The position numbers were made by a program, and so were the translations under genes. A DNA stretch of 9,996 nt from positions 1 to 9,996 of the forward strand of contig CALDSP010000057.1 of NCBI GenBank assembly GCA_937924465.1, in the 5' to 3' direction. Shown in pieces: positions 6,655-9,996 of this stretch. Positions within the stretch are counted from its first letter, which is position 1, and each line of letters starts with the position of its first letter. The stretch comes from an uncultured Leptospiraceae bacterium (GTDB taxonomy: Bacteria; Spirochaetota; Leptospiria; Leptospirales; Leptospiraceae). The notes under the pieces are model-generated. The model had not been told where the DNA came from, searched no databases, and saw nothing but the letters and a program-made list of their open reading frames with translations.

Positions 6655-7653
6655 TTATTTCAATTGAAACTCTTTCATTCGTTGGATCAATCTTAAAATA
6701 AATTCTTTTGGATTTGGATTTTTATACATATTTTCAGTAACCAAACGACGAAATTTTTTGCCATTTGGTTTTGCAAAATAAAGCCCTAAAATATGACGCA
6801 TAACGTGATGAAGTTTACCACCATTTTTTTGATGATTTTCTAAGTAAGGAATCATTGCTTCCAAAACTTCTTCCCTTGAAAGAGACGTCTTTATATCATT
6901 AAAGAAAATTTCATCAGCTTTCGCAAATAAATAAGGATTTTCATAAGCTGCTCTTCCAATCATCACTCCATCTACAGAAAGCAAATGTTCTTGAGCTTCC
7001 TCTAAAGTTTTTATCCCACCATTTATCTCAATTATTAAATAAGGAAAATCTTCTTTCAGTTTATAAACATCTTTATAACGAAGGGGAGGAATTTTTCGAT
7101 TCTCTTCTGGACTGAGTCCTTCTAAAATAGCAACTCTTGCGTGAACAATAAAACGCTCACACCCCGACTGTGAAACAAAATTTACAAATTTCCAAAGGTG
7201 TTCATAACTTTCAAGACCATCAATCCCTATTCTATGCTTAACCGTAACAGGTAGATTCACTGTTGCTTTCATTTTAGAAATACACTCTGCCACAAGTTCT
7301 GGGTGTGCCATAAGACAAGCTCCAAAGCGACCTTCTTTCACTTTTGCACTTGGACAACCTAAATTTAGATTGATCTCTGAATAACCAAATTCCTCTCCTA
7401 TTTTTGCTGCCTGTGCAAGTTGTATTGGATTATCTCCCCCTAGTTGTAGAGAAACAGGTAATTCAAATTCGGAAAATTCTAATAATTTTTTTGTATCTCC
7501 ATAAAGAATTGCTTTGGCAGTAATCATTTCTGTATAAAGCAAGGTATGTTTAGTAATAAGTCTTATAAAATAACGAAAATGCCTATCTGTCCATTCCATC
7601 ATGGGGGCTATGCTTATAATGGGGACGTTACGTGACAAAGGATTAGTTTTCAT
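6655..7653 (-). CDS. dusA: tRNA-dihydrouridine synthase A
   Basis: The 332-residue length is normal for DusA. This FMN- and NADPH-dependent enzyme reduces uridines to dihydrouridine in the tRNA D-loop; E. coli DusA acts at positions 20 and 20a. The TIM-barrel motifs follow DusA rather than DusB or DusC: IAPMMEWTDRHFRYF (15-29), LLYTEMITAKAI (38-49), SLQLGG (68-73), INLNLGCPSAKVKEGRFGAC (94-113) with catalytic Cys100, VTVKHRIGID (136-145) with the FMN-contacting Lys139, HARVAILEGLSPEENR (171-186), INGGIK (210-215) and DGVMIGRAAYENP (228-240). The ATG at 7653 is the first reasonable start, giving MKTNPLSRNVPIISIAP, but no Shine-Dalgarno precedes it. The gene is divergent from the MsbA-like exporter across 184 bases. 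It may be co-transcribed with the downstream acyl-CoA dehydrogenase; there is no functional link, and no terminator is visible in the 95-base gap. Confidence 0.96.
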   Translation of the reverse strand: MKTNPLSRNVPIISIAPMMEWTDRHFRYFIRLITKHTLLYTEMITAKAILYGDTKKLLEFSEFELPVSLQLGGDNPIQLAQAAKIGEEFGYSEINLNLGCPSAKVKEGRFGACLMAHPELVAECISKMKATVNLPVTVKHRIGIDGLESYEHLWKFVNFVSQSGCERFIVHARVAILEGLSPEENRKIPPLRYKDVYKLKEDFPYLIIEINGGIKTLEEAQEHLLSVDGVMIGRAAYENPYLFAKADEIFFNDIKTSLSREEVLEAMIPYLENHQKNGGKLHHVMRHILGLYFAKPNGKKFRRLVTENMYKNPNPKEFILRLIQRMKEFQLK

Positions 7654-7837
7654 TTTTTATACTATTTTATAAATCATATTCAAAAATTTTAAAGTAAAAA
7701 TCAACTATTTAAAAAAAACTATAACTTCAAACTTGTTTACCTGTAATGCAAAATAAATTTCACATAATTGAGTAAATTTCAAGCTACATTTTTCAAAAAA
7801 GATTGCCACGCAAGTATAAGTAAAATTTTTTAGAAAA

Positions 7838-9709
7838 GTGAGAATTCTCAAAAGATTACTTTCTTATTCTTCAAAATACAAATATCGAATCTTTTTTGGA
7901 ATAGTACTCTCTTTTTTTGTTTCTATTTTTAATGGTGCCTCCTTGACTGGTATGATTCCCATTTTTGATTCCATGGGAAGTGGAAACGACTATAAATTTC
8001 AAATTTCCATGACGAAAAGAGATAAGGCAATCTTATCTAGAGAAGAAGAAAAACAAAATTTTTCATTCTTAGAAAAACTAGAATATATTTTTGCTAAACT
8101 GAAACTAGAAATTAATAATTATTTCCAAGGACTTTCTGCTTATGAAGTAGTAAAAACTTTTATTCAAATTGTTTTTCCAATTTATATTTTAAAACTTTTA
8201 TGTTTAGCTGGAGCAATTTACCTAATTCAATCGGCAGGTGCAAAAGCAATTTGCGATTTACGCTTAGACTTATATGAAAAGGTACAGAACTTACCATTGC
8301 ATTCTATAGTCAAAGAAAAAACAGGAACTCTCATGAGTAGAATCATAAATGATGTAGACATTCTAGGAAAAATTATTTCCACTGACTTCAAAGATGGAAT
8401 TATAAATTTCTTTTATGTAACGACTCATTTAATTTTGTTATTTGCACTTAGCTGGAAAATGTTTCTTGGTGTGTTTATTATAATTCCAATTATTATGATG
8501 CCCATTACAGGATTTTCTAACAAAATACGCAAAGCAACAAAAAATCAACAAGAAAGACTTTCCTCTTTAAATGGACACCTTCAAGAAATTATTGCAGGAA
8601 TTCGAGTAATTCGTGCTTTTGGAATGGAAAGTTATGAAAGTAAAAAATTTCAAAGTATCAATCAAGAACTAGCTAATAAAACCTTTAAGGGGCATTTTTA
8701 TCACCAAGTTGGCCCTTCTCTTGTGGAATTCTCTGGAGCAATTGTAGCCGCAATATTCCTTTCTCTTGGAGCTTATTTAATGGCAAATGAAAATTTTTCT
8801 AAAGGAATGTTTCTTGCTTTCTTTATGACTTTAGTATTTTTAATGAAGCCACTAAAACAGTTAGGAGTAGTGTATAATTTATTTCAAAGTGGAATTTCTG
8901 CGGGAATAAGAGTATTTGAAATTTTAGATATGCCAGTAGACTTTACTGAATCTAAAACAAGTAAACCTATTCCCAAAGAAATTGAAACTATTCAATTAAA
9001 AAACATTTCTTACCTATATCCAAATTCAGATAAGTTTGCTTTAAATAAAATCAATCTTTACGTTACGCGCGGAGAAGTTGTAGCCCTAGTTGGTCCAAGT
9101 GGAGCTGGAAAATCCACCTTAAAAGATATTTTAGCTTTTTTAATTCAACCAAATGAAGGAGAGTATTTGATTAATGGTATAAATATAAAAGAATTTTCCA
9201 CTTATGAACTTAGAAAGAAAGTGGGAGTTGTTGCCCAAGAAGTATTCCTTTTTAATGCTACAATTCGTGAAAATTTATGTTTAGGGAAAACTTATACTGA
9301 AGATCAAATTTTAGAAGCTCTAAAAATTTCAAACGCTTTAGAGTTTGTTACTTCTCTAGAAAATGGATTGGAGACATTAGTTGGAGAAAATGGAGTTTTG
9401 TTATCGGGAGGACAAAGACAAAGACTTGCCCTGGCTAGAGTGATTTTAAGAAATCCAAACATTTTAATTTTGGATGAGGCAACCTCAGCTTTGGACTCTG
9501 AATCTGAAAGAATCATACAAAATGCTTTAGAAAAAATATTTTTAGATAAAATAACTTTTATTATTGCTCATAGACTTTCGACTGTTCAATCTGCTAATAA
9601 AATTTGCTTTATGGAAAATGGTCAAATTTTAGAAATAGGAAATCACGAAGAATTGATGAAAAAAAATGGGAAATACAAAGAAATGGCTTTCTTGGGAGTT
9701 AATTTATAA
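7838..9709 (+). CDS. MsbA-like ABC exporter (fused membrane and ATPase domains)
   Basis: This 623-residue half-transporter should act as a homodimer in the inner membrane. Six membrane helices fall at about 17-40, 108-131, 187-204, 207-225, 296-315 and 322-345. The ATPase domain (about 380-623) is complete: Walker A GPSGAGKST (419-427), Q-loop Gln467 in VAQEVFLF, signature LSGGQRQR (522-529), Walker B NILILDEATS (541-550) with Glu547, and switch His578 in IIAHRLST. RIINDVDILGKII (168-180) and LKQLGVVYNLFQ (339-350) resemble MsbA. In MsbA this architecture flips lipid A-core, and related exporters move other lipids or drugs, so the substrate is inferred. The loop between helices 1 and 2 is long and highly charged (about 45-105). 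The start is GTG: an in-frame stop at 7817-7819 excludes an earlier one, and the next Met is past helix 1. No good ribosome site is visible. A response regulator follows after 33 bases. Confidence 0.9.
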   Translation: MRILKRLLSYSSKYKYRIFFGIVLSFFVSIFNGASLTGMIPIFDSMGSGNDYKFQISMTKRDKAILSREEEKQNFSFLEKLEYIFAKLKLEINNYFQGLSAYEVVKTFIQIVFPIYILKLLCLAGAIYLIQSAGAKAICDLRLDLYEKVQNLPLHSIVKEKTGTLMSRIINDVDILGKIISTDFKDGIINFFYVTTHLILLFALSWKMFLGVFIIIPIIMMPITGFSNKIRKATKNQQERLSSLNGHLQEIIAGIRVIRAFGMESYESKKFQSINQELANKTFKGHFYHQVGPSLVEFSGAIVAAIFLSLGAYLMANENFSKGMFLAFFMTLVFLMKPLKQLGVVYNLFQSGISAGIRVFEILDMPVDFTESKTSKPIPKEIETIQLKNISYLYPNSDKFALNKINLYVTRGEVVALVGPSGAGKSTLKDILAFLIQPNEGEYLINGINIKEFSTYELRKKVGVVAQEVFLFNATIRENLCLGKTYTEDQILEALKISNALEFVTSLENGLETLVGENGVLLSGGQRQRLALARVILRNPNILILDEATSALDSESERIIQNALEKIFLDKITFIIAHRLSTVQSANKICFMENGQILEIGNHEELMKKNGKYKEMAFLGVNL

Positions 9710-9742
9710 AAACATTGATATAGCATTAAAAAGAACATTTTT

Positions 9743-9996
9743 ATGAAAAAAATTTATCAAATCCTTCTTATTGAAGATGATAAAAATCTGGCTAATTTAG
9801 CAAGTCACCATTTAGAAAAATTTAATTTTGAAGTAGAATGGGCAGAAAATGGAAAACAAGCTCTAGACCTTGTTCAAAAAAAAACTTATGACTTAATTCT
9901 TTCCGATATAAAAATGCCCGAGATGGATGGGATTACTTTTTTAGAGAAAGCTTCAAAATTTTTAAACAAAACCCCTTTTATTCTCCTAACCTCAGC
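9743..9996 (+). CDS. Response regulator, receiver domain (3' truncated by window edge)
   Basis: The gene begins at an ATG at 9743 and is still open at the right edge (84 full codons). It encodes a CheY-like receiver domain: ILLIEDD (7-13) with the acidic Mg-binding pair Asp12/Asp13, LILSDIKMPEMDG (51-63) with phosphoacceptor Asp55, and ILLTS (80-84) with the conserved switch Thr83. The output domain lies outside the window, so I cannot say whether it is a transcription factor, an enzyme or a stand-alone receiver. It starts 33 bases after the exporter stop with no hairpin between, so co-transcription is likely. No strong Shine-Dalgarno is visible, only an A-rich AAAAAGAA. Confidence 0.93.
   Translation, partial: MKKIYQILLIEDDKNLANLASHHLEKFNFEVEWAENGKQALDLVQKKTYDLILSDIKMPEMDGITFLEKASKFLNKTPFILLTS

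Noticed and set aside
6447..6701. Plus-strand open frame of 84 codons across the dehydrogenase start and the gap to dusA.
   Set aside because: Mostly antisense to two well-supported genes, with low-complexity Phe/Ile/Lys composition and no ribosome site. Same reasoning applies to other short open frames opposite the real genes.
7654..7837. Divergent gap between dusA and the exporter, searched for a regulatory palindrome or promoter.
   Set aside because: Only scattered TATAAA-like and TTTACC-like matches with poor spacing, as expected from AT-rich DNA. No inverted repeat stands out.

Overview
The window is an ordinary stretch of AT-rich bacterial chromosome (roughly one third G+C by eye), densely packed with genes on both strands. 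I see no insertion sequence, tRNA or rRNA, CRISPR array, phage gene or other sign of recent transfer. An MsbA-type lipid exporter points to a Gram-negative envelope. My best guess is a Leptospira-like spirochaete, because of the low G+C, the elaborate cyclic-nucleotide-binding protein, a membrane diguanylate cyclase and a long-chain-type acyl-CoA dehydrogenase (Leptospira lives on long-chain fatty acids). No taxonomic marker proves this, so it is a low-confidence inference.

Layout. At the left edge is the 3' end of a multi-pass membrane protein gene (3-452, +), followed by a 118-base gap with a candidate promoter. A 404-residue protein with two cyclic-nucleotide-binding domains and a Crp-like tail comes next (571-1785, +). 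It converges, with only 11 bases between stop codons, on a YbiT-type ABC-F translation factor (1797-3437, -). A 148-base divergent gap separates ybiT from a membrane-anchored CHASE3-like/GGDEF diguanylate cyclase (3586-4773, +). This in turn converges on an acyl-CoA dehydrogenase with an extra C-terminal domain (4859-6559, -). A strong hairpin at 4769-4801 sits between them and includes the cyclase stop codon. The dehydrogenase lies 95 bases downstream of dusA (6655-7653, -), so the two may share a transcript. A 184-base divergent, very AT-rich gap (7654-7837), in which I find no convincing promoter or hairpin, leads to an MsbA-like ABC exporter (7838-9709, +). It is followed 33 bases later by a response-regulator gene that runs off the right edge (9743-9996, +).

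How the genes work together. They do not form one pathway. Three encode signalling proteins: the cNMP/Crp-like protein, the c-di-GMP synthase and the response regulator. The others serve translation (ABC-F factor), tRNA modification (DusA), fatty-acid beta-oxidation (acyl-CoA dehydrogenase) and envelope lipid export (MsbA-like). The exporter and response regulator are likely co-transcribed. No intergenic stretch exceeds 300 bases. Clear Shine-Dalgarno sequences are visible only for ybiT and the dehydrogenase; the other starts have weak or no SD.

I do not see a complete undescribed system here. The most distinctive item is the 571-1785 protein: a full Crp-like chain preceded by a degenerate second cNMP domain and a TPR-like linker.
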